A stretch of DNA of 64,000 nucleotides. It comes from JACMLD01 sp039916305. GTDB lineage: Bacteria; Bacteroidota; Bacteroidia; Chitinophagales; Chitinophagaceae. Made by a program: the position numbers and the translations under genes. Position 1 is the stretch's first letter, and each line of letters opens with the position of its first letter. This document shows, piece by piece, positions 1-9,393 of the stretch. The notes under the pieces are model-generated. The model worked only from the letters and a program-made list of their open reading frames with translations. It was not told where the DNA came from and did not search any database. The stretch is from positions 62,001 to 126,000 of the forward strand of contig JBDSLR010000024.1 in assembly GCA_039916305.1 (NCBI GenBank), in the 5' to 3' direction.

Positions 1-1
1 C

Positions 2-208
2 TATGGCGGTTTTTCTGCCGGCCTTGGTTTCCATCATTATGATTACCGGTACAATGCAAACGACAAGTTTGACCGTAACCAGGTTATTCCGGTAATTGGT
101 GCCTTTGTAGGTGCCTCTTATTTTGTTGCTCCACGTTTTGGCTTCAATGCAGAAGCTGGTTATGATATCACCAATTTCCAGGTAGGTGTCATTTTCAAAC
201 TGAAATAA
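2..208 (+). CDS. Outer-membrane beta-barrel protein, C-terminal end (partial)
   Basis: This open frame enters from the left edge and gives 68 residues before a TAA stop. The segment has short alternating hydrophobic strands (FSAGLGFHHYDYRY, IPVIGAFVGASYFV, FGFNAEAGYDI) and ends in FQVGVIFKLK. This is the pattern of the last strands of a small Bacteroidota outer-membrane beta-barrel, probably the porin-type OMP_b-brl family. The start and signal peptide lie outside the window, so the exact family is inferred. A rho-independent terminator follows about 30 bases after the stop. Confidence 0.6.
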   Translation, partial: YGGFSAGLGFHHYDYRYNANDKFDRNQVIPVIGAFVGASYFVAPRFGFNAEAGYDITNFQVGVIFKLK

Positions 209-514
209 AATTCCTCATCATAAAACTCAAAACAGTAAGCCTTCCTCTAAACAGGAGGGCTTTTTTGTGCAGGGTGCCGCAGCACGCGTAATAATAACCT
301 GGGCTTCAGGCAATAAATACAGCAGGATTCAGCGTTTACCTGTCACTGTAAGCCATTTTTATCGCAGTCTTATTGTTATATTATTTTTAATGATTGTCTG
401 GCAGGAAAGAAAAAAAACTGTTCAAAAATCTCAACCGGAATAAAATGATCAGGGCCTGGTTAAACATTGAGTGGTTTTAACAGTCTGATTTCCTTTATCC
501 GTAAACCATTGTCC
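209..514. other. Gene-free stretch with one terminator
   Basis: Apart from the terminator at 239-266, this stretch is AT-rich and holds no convincing reading frame. It should contain the promoter of the esterase gene that follows, but I see no clear -7 element. A TTG at 467 would extend that gene, but the extension would put extra residues in front of a complete lipoprotein signal, so I did not use it. Confidence 0.5.
239..266 (+). terminator. Rho-independent terminator of the barrel gene
   Basis: An 8-bp stem with one G-T pair (GCCTTCCT / AGGAGGGC) closes a 6-base loop and is followed by six T. It lies 30 bases after the barrel stop codon. Confidence 0.85.
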
Positions 515-1441
515 ATGAAGATAACATCATTACTATTTATTGCGTTTGTTATCTTTTCGTCTTGTGCAAAAAGCGACAGCAGTACGCCTGTTGTAAAAAC
601 CTACCAGTTCAGTGATTCAATGGTCATAGACGGAATAACCCGGACGTATACCCTCAACCTGCCCCCCGATTATTACGATAGTACCGGTTTCAGTCTTGTA
701 ATTGCCATGCATGGCGGTGGCGGAAGCGCTGCACAATTTGAAAGTACTTCCCTGCTGACAGAAAAAGCCAATGCGGCACGTTTTATAGTAGTCTATCCTG
801 AAGGTGTAAAAAGTACGGGGTTACTCGCAGCCCGCACCTGGAATGCAGGCAGCTGCTGCGATTACGCAGTAAATAATAATATAAATGATGTGGGGTTTAT
901 CAGCCAGTTGATAGACAAAATGCTTACTGCGTATAAAATCAATCCTAAAAAAGTGTACGCAACCGGGCATTCAAATGGTGGCATGCTCGCTTACCGGCTT
1001 GCTTGTGAAATACCCGGTAAGATTGCAGCTATTGCACCCAATGCCAGCAGCATGGTAGTTATAAAAGCCTGCAACCCCAGCCGCCCGGTACCAGTATTGC
1101 ATATGCATTCCCGGCTTGATACCAATGTGCCTTACAATGGTGGAAAAGGAACTGGTCCTACAAGCGTTTATTTTCCACCAATAGATTCAGTGCTGAATGT
1201 TTGGTCATTAAAGAATATATGCAGTAACCCTTCACAGCTTATCCTTAGCACCGGCAGCTATACCTTCAAAAAATGGACAGGCTGCAGCAATAATGTAACC
1301 ATACAATTTTACTTCACAGAAGATGGCGGCCATGCATGGCCGGGTGGCCTGGCCGGCAGTTCCAATGGCGACACCCCTTCTACCGCAATCAATGCCAATA
1401 ACCTGCTATGGGATTTCTTTCAGCAATACCAATTGCCATAA
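515..1441 (+). CDS. Secreted PHB-depolymerase/LpqC-like esterase lipoprotein
   Basis: This is an alpha/beta hydrolase of the CE1/PHB-depolymerase (LpqC-like) type, expected to cleave ester bonds in polyesters or feruloylated polysaccharides outside the cytoplasm. From ATG 515 it is 308 residues. The N-terminus is a lipoprotein signal ending in FSSC. Visible family marks are the oxyanion-side MHGGGGSA, the NDVGFI segment, the nucleophile elbow GHSNGGM (Ser near residue 153) and a late HAWPGG that supplies the catalytic His. A CC pair (GSCCDY) before NDVGFI is typical of the family. An upstream TTG start at 467 would bury the signal peptide and was rejected. The substrate cannot be told from sequence. 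Confidence 0.85.
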   Translation: MKITSLLFIAFVIFSSCAKSDSSTPVVKTYQFSDSMVIDGITRTYTLNLPPDYYDSTGFSLVIAMHGGGGSAAQFESTSLLTEKANAARFIVVYPEGVKSTGLLAARTWNAGSCCDYAVNNNINDVGFISQLIDKMLTAYKINPKKVYATGHSNGGMLAYRLACEIPGKIAAIAPNASSMVVIKACNPSRPVPVLHMHSRLDTNVPYNGGKGTGPTSVYFPPIDSVLNVWSLKNICSNPSQLILSTGSYTFKKWTGCSNNVTIQFYFTEDGGHAWPGGLAGSSNGDTPSTAINANNLLWDFFQQYQLP

Positions 1442-1491
1442 ATTGTTTATCCGGGTGCGCAGGTAATTCTTAAAAATAGTAGCTTGCTGGT

Positions 1492-1845
1492 ATGGTTAGT
1501 ACAGATACATTTCAACAGATGGCGCTTTCTTTTCCGGCCAGCACGGAACAGCCACATTTTGAAAAAACATCATTCAGGGTATCTAAAAAAATATTTGCCA
1601 CGCTCGACATCAAAAATAAACTGGTTTCCATCAAACTTTCCGCTGCTGACCAGGACGTTTTTTCCGCTTTTGATAAGACAATTATTTATCCAGTACCAAA
1701 TAAATGGGGCAAACAGGGCTGGACAATCATCAACCTGCAAAAGATAAGAAAGGCCATGTGTATGGATGCATTAACATGTGCTTACCTGCAGGTGACGCCA
1801 AAAAAAAATGCTTCTTTATTGCCGTCCCCTCAAAAAAACAAATAG
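1492..1845 (+). CDS. MmcQ/YjbR family protein
   Basis: This 117-residue protein matches the small cytoplasmic MmcQ/YjbR fold. An early FPASTEQPHFEKTSFRV segment is followed by KKIFATLD, KLVSIKLS and a YPVPNKWGKQGWTIINL block, the order seen in that family. Its function is unknown; members are annotated as DNA-binding-like by structure only. A second frame at 1484-1747 overlaps it and has no family marks. The stop lies only 3 bases from the stop of the converging histidine kinase gene, so the two transcripts probably overlap at their 3' ends. Confidence 0.8.
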   Translation: MVSTDTFQQMALSFPASTEQPHFEKTSFRVSKKIFATLDIKNKLVSIKLSAADQDVFSAFDKTIIYPVPNKWGKQGWTIINLQKIRKAMCMDALTCAYLQVTPKKNASLLPSPQKNK

Positions 1846-1848
1846 CGT

Positions 1849-4368
1849 TTACACCACGGCGTTTGTTAACATGGCAGGGCTGAGAGGAAATGTTACCAGC
1901 AGCACGCAACCCTTTCCGGGCCTGGAAACAAAATCAGCAGTTCCGTTGAAGGATGCTGCGCGGCTTTTTATATTGGCCAGTCCAATTCCTTCCTGCTTTA
2001 TGCCGGTATCAAATCCTACCCCGTTATCAGACATATGAAGCACAATGGCGCTTTTATTCTGTGAAAGCCTGATGCTGACTTTCGTTGCACTGGCGTGTTT
2101 CAAAATGTTATTCAGTTGCTCCTGCACAATCCTGAACACGTTCAGCTTAAATTTATCGTGTACGCCTGCCTCTATAAAACTATCCGTGCAGCTGGAGATT
2201 TCTACCGGGTGCACTTCCATGGTATCGCGCACAATAGTATCAATGGCTTCACCCAGCCCAAGCGTTTTAATAGTATCGGTTATCAATCCTTTGGTAAGTT
2301 TTCTTATTTCTTCTATGGCCGTTAAGGTGTACTCAGAAGACCGGGCTATATACATATTACTGTTTTCACCGCCGCGCCTCGCCATCTGCAGGTACATCCG
2401 GGAGGCACCCAGCAACTGATTTATATTATCATGCAGTTCTTTGCCAATATCAGATCTTTCCGAATTTTTTGCGTCTTCCGTGGCATCTGCTATCTGCTTT
2501 TCCCTTAACCTGATTTCCTGTGCAAGTTTTTCTTCCAGCACTTTTTCTTTACTGATGTCATGCATAGACCCTATAATCCGATAGGCTTTGCCTGCTTCAT
2601 TCCTAAGCACGATACCGCTGCTGAGCACATCGGCAACAGTATTATCGGCCCTTAAAAACCGGTAACTGCATTTCCATTCAATTTCTTTTGAAGCAAGCAT
2701 CCGCATATAATCGCGTGCAACCATTTTTTTATCGGCCGGGTGAATATGGCCTGACCAGTCCGCCGCCGGCGTGGTATTACCGGCTATCTTATAACCAAAT
2801 TCCCTTTCATAACCCTCGCTGATGATAACCTGGTTGGTGATCAGATCTGAATTATAGAATACATCCGCAGAAGAATTAAATGCCGTTTTAAAACTGGCTG
2901 CATATTCTGCAAGCATGGTACTTTTTGCCGCAAGCTCATCGGCCAGCTTTCGCTCCAGCTCGGTTTGCCTGCTCAGATCATTCATAACCCCAATCATACG
3001 GCATGCCTTGCCATCTGGCTGCCGGATAATACTGGCCCTGTTAAATACATCGGCAACAGATCCATTTGCCCTGATAAACCGGTAGGTCTGTTGCCAGTGA
3101 GCGGCACCATCTTTCAATGCCTGCTGCATCGCTTTCACCACTGCTTTTTTATCGTGCGGATGAATATACCTGCTCCAGTCGGCCGTTATTTTACCAGTAC
3201 TGTTTTTTATTTCATAGCCAAACAATTCCTCAAATCCTTCGCTTATAACAAATTCGTTGGTAAGCAAATTCCAGTACCAGATACCGTCAAAAGAAAGTTT
3301 TGCAGCTTCCTGAAATATGCTTTTCAATCCATCATGCGCCACAACCCGGTCTTCCAGCTCCTGCAGCCTGCTTACATCATGCATAGCGCCTATCAAACGA
3401 ATGGCTTTACCGCTATCATCTCTCAGAATACTTGCACGGCAATTGGCCGTTGCGAACGATCCGTCAAAACGCCTGAACATAAAATTATCCTTCCAGCTTT
3501 TGGCGGGGGAGTCAAGTACTTTCATCAGCTTCTTTTTCACCGTTTCTTTTGCTTCCGGTAAAAGGCAGTTGGTAAAATCTTTAAAATATACTGTTTTGCC
3601 TGCTACATGGTAACCAAATAATTCAGACACACTCTCGCCTGCATATATCTGACCAGTCTTGATATCCCAATCCCACATAACATCGTACGATGCGGCAGCT
3701 ATATATCTTATCCATTCGTTATTGGCAGCCAGGCGGGCATCAGACTTTGCCAGTGCCTCGGTAATATTGTGCGCTACTTTCTTGTCTTTCTTAACGTCTA
3801 TTGCCCTTTGTTTGGATTTTGCCGTTTCAATATCAGCTGCCACTATTTTTTCTTTCCTGCTGTCAGCAACCCGCTGCTTTGTTTTGGCCAAAACAATATT
3901 TTCTGCAACTATTTTATCTTTCTTAATATCAATATCTTTTTGATCATGAATACGCCGGCTGATATCTGCAATGGTTGTAACAGCTTGTTCGATACCCATT
4001 TCATCTGTAAAAACGGCCGATGTAATTTCACAGGGAAACTGCGCTCCACTCTTTTTTATGGCTGTAATAAAAGCGGTAGAATGCAACCCCGCCGTACTTT
4101 TTCTTAGCATTTTCTTAAAACTGGTCTCATTGGTATCGAAAATAGTTGACCTGTTTTTTCTTAGCAATTCTTTCATGGAGTAGCCAAGCAACCTGCAGGC
4201 CGCGGCATTGGCGATGAGCAGTTTTCCGGTACTGACTGTTGAGAGCACGTTTGCCTGTAAAGAATTTTCAAATGCCTGCAAACGAAGTATGTCACCTGTT
4301 GATACCATTTTACGGTGCCTGGCAGTAAGGGATTTGGAAGGACTGACGGGGGTTAAGAGCTTTTTCAT
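1849..4368 (-). CDS. Multi-PAS sensor histidine kinase (NarX/HisKA_3 type)
   Basis: This 839-residue protein has no transmembrane segment, so it is probably a cytoplasmic sensor kinase. It has a first PAS domain (about 30-138), a basic helical linker built of 22-residue repeats (149-214), then three PAS_3-like domains (about 215-335, 345-470, 490-600), each ending in a (L/I)IG(A/V/S)M(H/N)D(V/L/I)S motif. The HisKA_3 dimerisation helix carries the phosphoacceptor in GKELHDNINQ (His near 646). The HATPase domain shows NNILKHA, SDNGVGFD and GIGLANI. Kinases of this class normally signal to a LuxR-type response regulator, but none is encoded next to it, so it is an orphan here. The signal sensed is unknown. 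Confidence 0.93.
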   Translation of the reverse strand: MKKLLTPVSPSKSLTARHRKMVSTGDILRLQAFENSLQANVLSTVSTGKLLIANAAACRLLGYSMKELLRKNRSTIFDTNETSFKKMLRKSTAGLHSTAFITAIKKSGAQFPCEITSAVFTDEMGIEQAVTTIADISRRIHDQKDIDIKKDKIVAENIVLAKTKQRVADSRKEKIVAADIETAKSKQRAIDVKKDKKVAHNITEALAKSDARLAANNEWIRYIAAASYDVMWDWDIKTGQIYAGESVSELFGYHVAGKTVYFKDFTNCLLPEAKETVKKKLMKVLDSPAKSWKDNFMFRRFDGSFATANCRASILRDDSGKAIRLIGAMHDVSRLQELEDRVVAHDGLKSIFQEAAKLSFDGIWYWNLLTNEFVISEGFEELFGYEIKNSTGKITADWSRYIHPHDKKAVVKAMQQALKDGAAHWQQTYRFIRANGSVADVFNRASIIRQPDGKACRMIGVMNDLSRQTELERKLADELAAKSTMLAEYAASFKTAFNSSADVFYNSDLITNQVIISEGYEREFGYKIAGNTTPAADWSGHIHPADKKMVARDYMRMLASKEIEWKCSYRFLRADNTVADVLSSGIVLRNEAGKAYRIIGSMHDISKEKVLEEKLAQEIRLREKQIADATEDAKNSERSDIGKELHDNINQLLGASRMYLQMARRGGENSNMYIARSSEYTLTAIEEIRKLTKGLITDTIKTLGLGEAIDTIVRDTMEVHPVEISSCTDSFIEAGVHDKFKLNVFRIVQEQLNNILKHASATKVSIRLSQNKSAIVLHMSDNGVGFDTGIKQEGIGLANIKSRAASFNGTADFVSRPGKGCVLLVTFPLSPAMLTNAVV
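3751..3924 (-). repeat. 22-residue tandem helical repeat inside the histidine kinase
   Basis: Kinase residues 149-170, 171-192 and 193-206 are imperfect copies of one unit of the form (K/R)K(D/E)K-(I/K)VA-x-(N/D)I, with AK(T/S)KQR in the first two copies. The run is charged and lacks proline, so it should form a continuous helix between PAS1 and PAS2. Two and a half copies are visible. Confidence 0.75.
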
Positions 4369-4709
4369 GGTTGGTCGTTGACTCCTTGAAAGATAACCTT
4401 ATTCAGACACAATATGTTTTTTAATAACCTCTTTGAACGTTCTGAATGAAAATATTTGTTTAAACAACGTCTGCGGATTGCGTTGGATCATTATCAGGGT
4501 AGCAAAGGCTCATCTGTCTATAGCAAACGATAGTCTGCTAAGTGTATTTTGGTGATATCGGAAAAAATTGCTGCTGGTTTACATACACCAGCCTTTTGTT
4601 CATTGCCAGCTTCAGCGGGTTGTCATTACCTGCAGGGCACAAAAAAGCGATGCCGGAATGACATCGCTTTTTTGCTGTTTCGGTCATCCGGGCTGGTGCA
4701 CGCAATTAT
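4369..4709. other. Gene-free stretch between S9 peptidase and kinase
   Basis: The left part should hold the kinase promoter, although no clear TANNTTTG element is seen. The right part holds the strong hairpin at 4641-4673 that ends the S9 peptidase transcript. No reading frame here has coding character. Confidence 0.5.
4641..4673 (-). terminator. Terminator of the S9 peptidase gene
   Basis: A perfect 12-bp stem (AAAAAAGCGATG / CATCGCTTTTTT) closes a 9-base loop, with an A run on one side and a T run on the other. It can work in both directions. It lies 37 bases beyond the peptidase stop codon. Confidence 0.9.
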
Positions 4710-7154
4710 TTAAAACCCTCTTTTTGTATCTGCGGCGGAATTCTTATCTGCATGCTTTACGTATTTCTCCAGCCAGTTGTACTGTTCACTTAACATGTGC
4801 AGAATATTTTCGCGGCCGCGGTACCCATGTGCTTCGTAGGGAAGACTTATATATTTTACCGTACCACCATTGCCTTTTATGGCATTAAACATGCGTTCAC
4901 TTTGTATAGGATAAGTGCCGGTATTATCATCCATTTCTCCGTGTATCAGCAGTATGGGCGTCTTTATTTTATCGGCATTGCTGAAAGGGCTCATGGCACT
5001 GTATAATTCTGGTGCCTGCCAATAGGTGCGGTCTTCATTCTGAAAACCAAAAGGCGTCAGGCTCCGGTTATACGCACCGCTGCGGGCAATACCTGCTTTG
5101 AAAAGATTGGTATGGGCCAGCAAATTGGCTGTCATAAATGCACCATAGCTATGCCCTCCAACCGCCATGCGGGTTCTGTCCCCTACCCCCATAGAATCAA
5201 GCGTATTAATGGCGGCCGTTGCATTCATGGTTAACTGGTCAATAAAATTATCATTTGGCTTCTTATCTTTACTGGTGGCCACAATGGGCATTTCCGCATT
5301 GTTCAATACTGCATAACCCTGTGTTACATAATAAACCGGCGAGCCCCAGTTTACCAGCGTAAACCGGTGTTCGCTCCCGCGCACCTGGGCTGCATCAGCA
5401 GCTGAATTGTATTCGGCCGGGTAAGCCCATATAAACACCGGCAGCTTGCCATCGCGTGTGGCATCGTAGCCTTTTGGTAAATACAGGTCCCCGGTAAGAT
5501 CAACACCATCGGCACGTTTATAAAATATCTTCTGCTTGCTAACGCCTTCCATTTGCGGATACGGACTGGTAAACTGGGTGAGCTGGCGGTCGGCTACGCG
5601 AAGCTTCAGGTTTTTGATCCAGTAATTGGGAACTTCTTTCTCACTCTCGCGGCGGGTTAGCAACAGCAGCTTATCTGCGTCCATTATTTTTACAATGTTT
5701 TCAAAATAGCCCTCACTGCATCGCCAGATAACGTCTGATTTTTTTGTATTGAGATCAAAACTGGCCAAAAATGGAAGATCGCCTTTGGGCGAGCTGCCAG
5801 TGGTATTATTCATCAGCAGTTTGCTGCCGTTATCAATCAGTTTTATTACTTCGCGGCCATACTGGTTTTTATCTGTAACTGGAAAACCCGGGTTGGTATA
5901 AGCATCGGTAGAATTCCTCTCCATCAATTTTTCTATAGTGCCGGTCGTTGGGTTATAACGATCCGTTTGCGTACGTTGCTTGCCGGTAAGTCCTTCATAA
6001 ACCAGCGCCAGTTCGGGCGTACCCCAGGTGGTACCACGGTAACGCATGGTTGTTTTAAAGAGTAATTTCTCCATGCCGGCAAAAGGCGCTGACAGCGCGT
6101 ATACGGCATCGTGATAGTCTACCTGCTTTTTTATTAAACCACTGTCCAGTGGCATGCTCCAGGTCAACGTGGCGGGCTCATCATCGCGCCATTCAAACGC
6201 ACGGGCTGCCAGTTGTATATTATCATTGCCACTCGGTGCCGTTTCAAAAGAAGGCAGATAGGCCAGCTGCTTTACCAGCTTCCCATTCATATCTGTAATG
6301 TATACCAACGAGGGAAAGCCGCGTGCGGGCACCATATATGAAAATGGTTTTTTGATGGTTTGGGTTAGCAGGTATTTTTTATCGGGCGATACATCTACAC
6401 TGTTATAAATAGCCGGCGGACCAATTTTCATTTCTATCCCACCAATATTTCTTACCAGCTGCGTTGTGGCATAAAATTCATAGAGCTGCTCATCGTAGGG
6501 ACTTTTTATCATGTCCTGGAATGTGGGCCGCGGCGATGCTTTGCCATAATTTTCCTGGGTGGCAGGCCCTTTGGGCATCAGTGGTTTGGGTGGTGCTGCA
6601 ATAGCGGGTGTAACAATGGTATGGTATAGCAGGGTGTTATCATCCTGCCATTGGTAACCGCCGGACACCACATTCAGTGCCGTTTTATTTATGCGGATGA
6701 CTTTTTGTGTGGCTACATCAATTACATAAAGGTCTACACGATCTTTGGTTATTTGCGTAAAAGCAATTTTCTTGTCATCAGGACTCCAGCTAAGGCTTCC
6801 TGTAAATAACGGTACCGGTAAACCGCTGATGGTAAAAGATCTGCCTTCAATATTTTTGAGGTAAATATTGTTGATATAATTCTGGCGGCTGGGCGCAAAA
6901 TTATTTGGGTTGATGCGCAGGCCCGCGATGCGCAATTCAGGCCGGGCCAGTTCTTCTACCGATGGATAACTGCTGCTTTCGGTAAACAGCATCCACTGCC
7001 CCTTGTCATCCATACTCATATTTGGCGAAGCTTTTGCCGCCAGCATGGCTGCGATGGTCGGGGGCGGCATTTTGTACACGCCATCATCCTGCGCTTTTGC
7101 CAATGCAGTTAAACAAAGAAAAACTAAAACAAGCCGGAACGATTTGTGTGACAT
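4710..7154 (-). CDS. Exported S9 family serine peptidase (glutamyl-endopeptidase-like)
   Basis: This 814-residue protein begins with a cleavable signal (LVLVFLCLTALAKAQ) and should act in the periplasm. Residues about 30-530 form the beta-propeller part, with the opening MPPPTIAAML and ELARPELRIAGLRI that are characteristic of the S9D glutamyl endopeptidase group first known from chloroplasts. The C-terminal hydrolase domain has GGHSYGAF (Ser near 669), IHGEMDD (Asp near 742) and EAHGY (His near 776), a complete triad. Length agrees with the S9D group. The gene is monocistronic, divergent from the pentapeptide-repeat gene, and ends at a strong hairpin. The specificity for Glu is inferred from similarity only. 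Confidence 0.92.
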   Translation of the reverse strand: MSHKSFRLVLVFLCLTALAKAQDDGVYKMPPPTIAAMLAAKASPNMSMDDKGQWMLFTESSSYPSVEELARPELRIAGLRINPNNFAPSRQNYINNIYLKNIEGRSFTISGLPVPLFTGSLSWSPDDKKIAFTQITKDRVDLYVIDVATQKVIRINKTALNVVSGGYQWQDDNTLLYHTIVTPAIAAPPKPLMPKGPATQENYGKASPRPTFQDMIKSPYDEQLYEFYATTQLVRNIGGIEMKIGPPAIYNSVDVSPDKKYLLTQTIKKPFSYMVPARGFPSLVYITDMNGKLVKQLAYLPSFETAPSGNDNIQLAARAFEWRDDEPATLTWSMPLDSGLIKKQVDYHDAVYALSAPFAGMEKLLFKTTMRYRGTTWGTPELALVYEGLTGKQRTQTDRYNPTTGTIEKLMERNSTDAYTNPGFPVTDKNQYGREVIKLIDNGSKLLMNNTTGSSPKGDLPFLASFDLNTKKSDVIWRCSEGYFENIVKIMDADKLLLLTRRESEKEVPNYWIKNLKLRVADRQLTQFTSPYPQMEGVSKQKIFYKRADGVDLTGDLYLPKGYDATRDGKLPVFIWAYPAEYNSAADAAQVRGSEHRFTLVNWGSPVYYVTQGYAVLNNAEMPIVATSKDKKPNDNFIDQLTMNATAAINTLDSMGVGDRTRMAVGGHSYGAFMTANLLAHTNLFKAGIARSGAYNRSLTPFGFQNEDRTYWQAPELYSAMSPFSNADKIKTPILLIHGEMDDNTGTYPIQSERMFNAIKGNGGTVKYISLPYEAHGYRGRENILHMLSEQYNWLEKYVKHADKNSAADTKRGF

Positions 7155-7276
7155 GAAATAAAGTTTTGGTGGCTAAAGTTAAGGTATTATGCGTTGGGCA
7201 TCGCAAGGCGTACGTACGCGCCCTGCAACCACCCAAATCAATCCCGGCCATATGCCTTTTTGTGAAAAGAACAGTA

Positions 7277-7284
7277 TAAATTTG
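7277..7284 (+). promoter_or_regulatory. Candidate -7 element of the pentapeptide-repeat gene
   Basis: TAAATTTG fits the Bacteroidota TANNTTTG -7 consensus and lies 23 bases before the ATG at 7308. The upstream TTTTTG is closer than usual, so the -33 match is weak. Confidence 0.35.
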
Positions 7285-7307
7285 AGTCACTAAAAAAGAA
7301 TTGTATC

Positions 7308-7880
7308 ATGGAACCGGTTCTGCAGGAAGACAAAACATTTGAGGGTATCGACTTTTCAGCCAGGGAAATACCGGGGCGAGAGTTTGACAATTGCGTATTT
7401 ATTAATTGTAATTTTTCAAAATGTATCCTGAGTAATTATGATTTCATGGATTGTCATTTCAAGAGCTGCAACCTTTCCCTGGTTGTAGTAGAAAACACGG
7501 GTATTAAAAATCTTCACTTCACTGGCTGCAAGATGATGGGTATTGATTTTAGCAGGTGCAATAATTTTAATTTTTCCGCATCCTTTACTGGCAGCCCACT
7601 CGATTACTGCTCATTTTTCCGGAAGAAAATGAAAAAGACCGTTTTTACAGACTGTTCCATGAAAGAAGTAGATTTTACTGAAACGGATTTAACCCTGGCC
7701 ATTTTTAAAAACTGCGATTTGCAAAACGCCAGCTTTACGCAAAGCTTGCTTGAGAAAGCTGATTTCAGCACAGCCACCAATTATGCTTTTGATCCGGAAT
7801 TAAATAAAATTAAAAAAGCCCGTTTTTCATTTCCTGGTATTGCGGGTTTATTGTCGAAATATGATATTGTTATTGAATAA
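7308..7880 (+). CDS. Pentapeptide-repeat protein
   Basis: This 190-residue cytoplasmic protein is made largely of A(D/N)LXX-type five-residue repeats, with phenylalanine or leucine in the central position and Cys/Asn-rich flanks (for example CVFINCNFSKCILSNYDF and ANFSTATN-like runs near the end). Such repeats fold as a right-handed quadrilateral beta-helix. Members of similar size include Qnr-like DNA-gyrase protectors, but this fold has many other uses, so a link to quinolone protection would be speculation. There is no signal peptide. The gene stands alone and is divergent from the S9 peptidase. Confidence 0.85.
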   Translation: MEPVLQEDKTFEGIDFSAREIPGREFDNCVFINCNFSKCILSNYDFMDCHFKSCNLSLVVVENTGIKNLHFTGCKMMGIDFSRCNNFNFSASFTGSPLDYCSFFRKKMKKTVFTDCSMKEVDFTETDLTLAIFKNCDLQNASFTQSLLEKADFSTATNYAFDPELNKIKKARFSFPGIAGLLSKYDIVIE

Positions 7881-8008
7881 ACGTTTCATGTAAACGCTTT
7901 TTCCTTGCTGCCTATGGCAGACTGCAGTCAGCTGGTCTGAGATAATTTTTCGTTACCTGCTCTTTTCTAGTCCGTTTATACCTGCGGCAAATTATCTGAA
8001 CAAATGTG

Positions 8009-8016
8009 TAGATTTG
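8009..8016 (+). promoter_or_regulatory. Candidate -7 element of the oxidoreductase gene
   Basis: TAGATTTG fits TANNTTTG and lies 30 bases before the ATG at 8047. I see no convincing TTG element at the expected distance upstream, so this is tentative. Confidence 0.3.
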
Positions 8017-8046
8017 AAGTAATAAAAATCTTCTAACCGATTCAAT

Positions 8047-9393
8047 ATGCCAACACACCTCAACCGCCGTCATTTTATAAAGGGCGCTTCCGCTGCCCTG
8101 GCTTTTGCTGCCCTTCGTGCCAATGGAATGGATTTTACGCGTCCACCGGCAGCACGCCGTGTAGCGCTGATTGGTACGGGCTGGTATGGTAAGAGTGACT
8201 TGTTCCGCCTGATGCAGGTAGCGCCAATAGATGTAGTAGCACTTTGTGATGTTGACAAGCACCAGCTTGATAAAGCTGCAGATATGGTTAGCCAGCGCAC
8301 GCCCGGTAAAAAGCGTCCGCAGCTGTACGGCGATTACCGCAGTCTCTTAAATGAACAGAAACCCGATATTGTGCTCATTGGCACGCCTGACCACTGGCAT
8401 GCCCTGCAAACCATTGCGGCCGTAACAGCGGGCGCCCATGTATATGTACAAAAACCGGTTAGTACTGATGTACTGGAAGGTGCGGCCATGCTGGCAGCAG
8501 CAAGAAAATACAATAAGACCGTGCAGGTAGGTATGCAGCGCAGAAGCACCCCGCATTTAACAGAGGCTAAGAAAAATATTGTTGACGCCGGGTTATTGGG
8601 TAAGGTATCACATGTGGAACTGTGCTGTTATTATCATATGCGCAGCAACAGCAACCCGGCATTGGAGCCCATTCCTGATTTTTTTGATTACGATATGTGG
8701 ACAGGCCCCGCCCCCCTCCGCCCCTTTGATGGCATACATCACCGCAGCTGGCGGGCATACATGGAATATGGAAATGGCATTATGGGCGATATGTGTATTC
8801 ACATGTTCGACGCCGTTAGGTGGATGCTGGGCCTTGGCTGGCCTAAACGGATCAGTTCAACCGGGGGGATTTATATGCCCAACCCGGGGAAAAGCAATAT
8901 AGCAGATACACAATCCGCTATTTTTGAATACGATGGATTGAATTGCATCTGGCAGCACCGGACCTGGGGTACGCCGGCCGACCCGCAATATCCCTGGGCC
9001 TTTAAAATATATGGCGAAAAAGGAACTTTGTGTGGCGATCCGTATAAATATGATTTTATACCGGAGGGCAAAACAGCGCCAACCCATCGCGATGTCTTGT
9101 ACGAGAAAGATAAATATCCGGCCGATGTTACGGAACCCGATATTGAAATACATGCTGCGCCCGCTACCCGCCTGCACATGATTAATTTCCTGGAAGCAAT
9201 TGACAAAGGCAGCAGGCCTGTAGCAGATATTGAAGAAGGCTATATTTCTACTGCCAGCTGCATTGTTGCCAACCTCTCCATGCAGCTTGGGCGCCCATTG
9301 GTATATGATCCTGTTAAAAGAGAAATTACCGGCGATGGGGAAGCAACTGCCCTGTTGCAAAGACCGTACAGGGGGCCATGGATACACCCGTAA
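8047..9393 (+). CDS. Tat-exported Gfo/Idh/MocA family oxidoreductase
   Basis: The 448-residue product has a twin-arginine signal (NRRHFIKGASAALAFAAL), so it is probably folded with its cofactor and exported to the periplasm. The Rossmann part starts at RRVALIGTGWYGKSD, followed by VVALCDVD and later GTPDHWHAL and YVQKPVS, which is the Lys-containing EKP-like motif of the family. The C-terminal half is the Gfo/Idh/MocA alpha/beta domain (DMWTGPAP, HRSWR, GDMCIHMFDAVRWM). Such enzymes oxidise or reduce sugars with NAD(P), and in Bacteroidota several act on 3-keto sugars. The gene is not in an obvious operon. The substrate is unknown. Confidence 0.9.
   Translation: MPTHLNRRHFIKGASAALAFAALRANGMDFTRPPAARRVALIGTGWYGKSDLFRLMQVAPIDVVALCDVDKHQLDKAADMVSQRTPGKKRPQLYGDYRSLLNEQKPDIVLIGTPDHWHALQTIAAVTAGAHVYVQKPVSTDVLEGAAMLAAARKYNKTVQVGMQRRSTPHLTEAKKNIVDAGLLGKVSHVELCCYYHMRSNSNPALEPIPDFFDYDMWTGPAPLRPFDGIHHRSWRAYMEYGNGIMGDMCIHMFDAVRWMLGLGWPKRISSTGGIYMPNPGKSNIADTQSAIFEYDGLNCIWQHRTWGTPADPQYPWAFKIYGEKGTLCGDPYKYDFIPEGKTAPTHRDVLYEKDKYPADVTEPDIEIHAAPATRLHMINFLEAIDKGSRPVADIEEGYISTASCIVANLSMQLGRPLVYDPVKREITGDGEATALLQRPYRGPWIHP

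Noticed and set aside
1484..1747. Overlapping 87-codon frame with the YjbR-like gene
   Set aside because: The YjbR frame has family motifs in order; the other does not.
2965..3561. A 198-codon frame on the plus strand inside the histidine kinase
   Set aside because: It is antisense to PAS domains that show clear motifs; no independent features.
7308..7880. Quinolone-resistance (Qnr) function for the pentapeptide-repeat protein
   Set aside because: Repeat similarity alone does not show gyrase protection; the family is broad.
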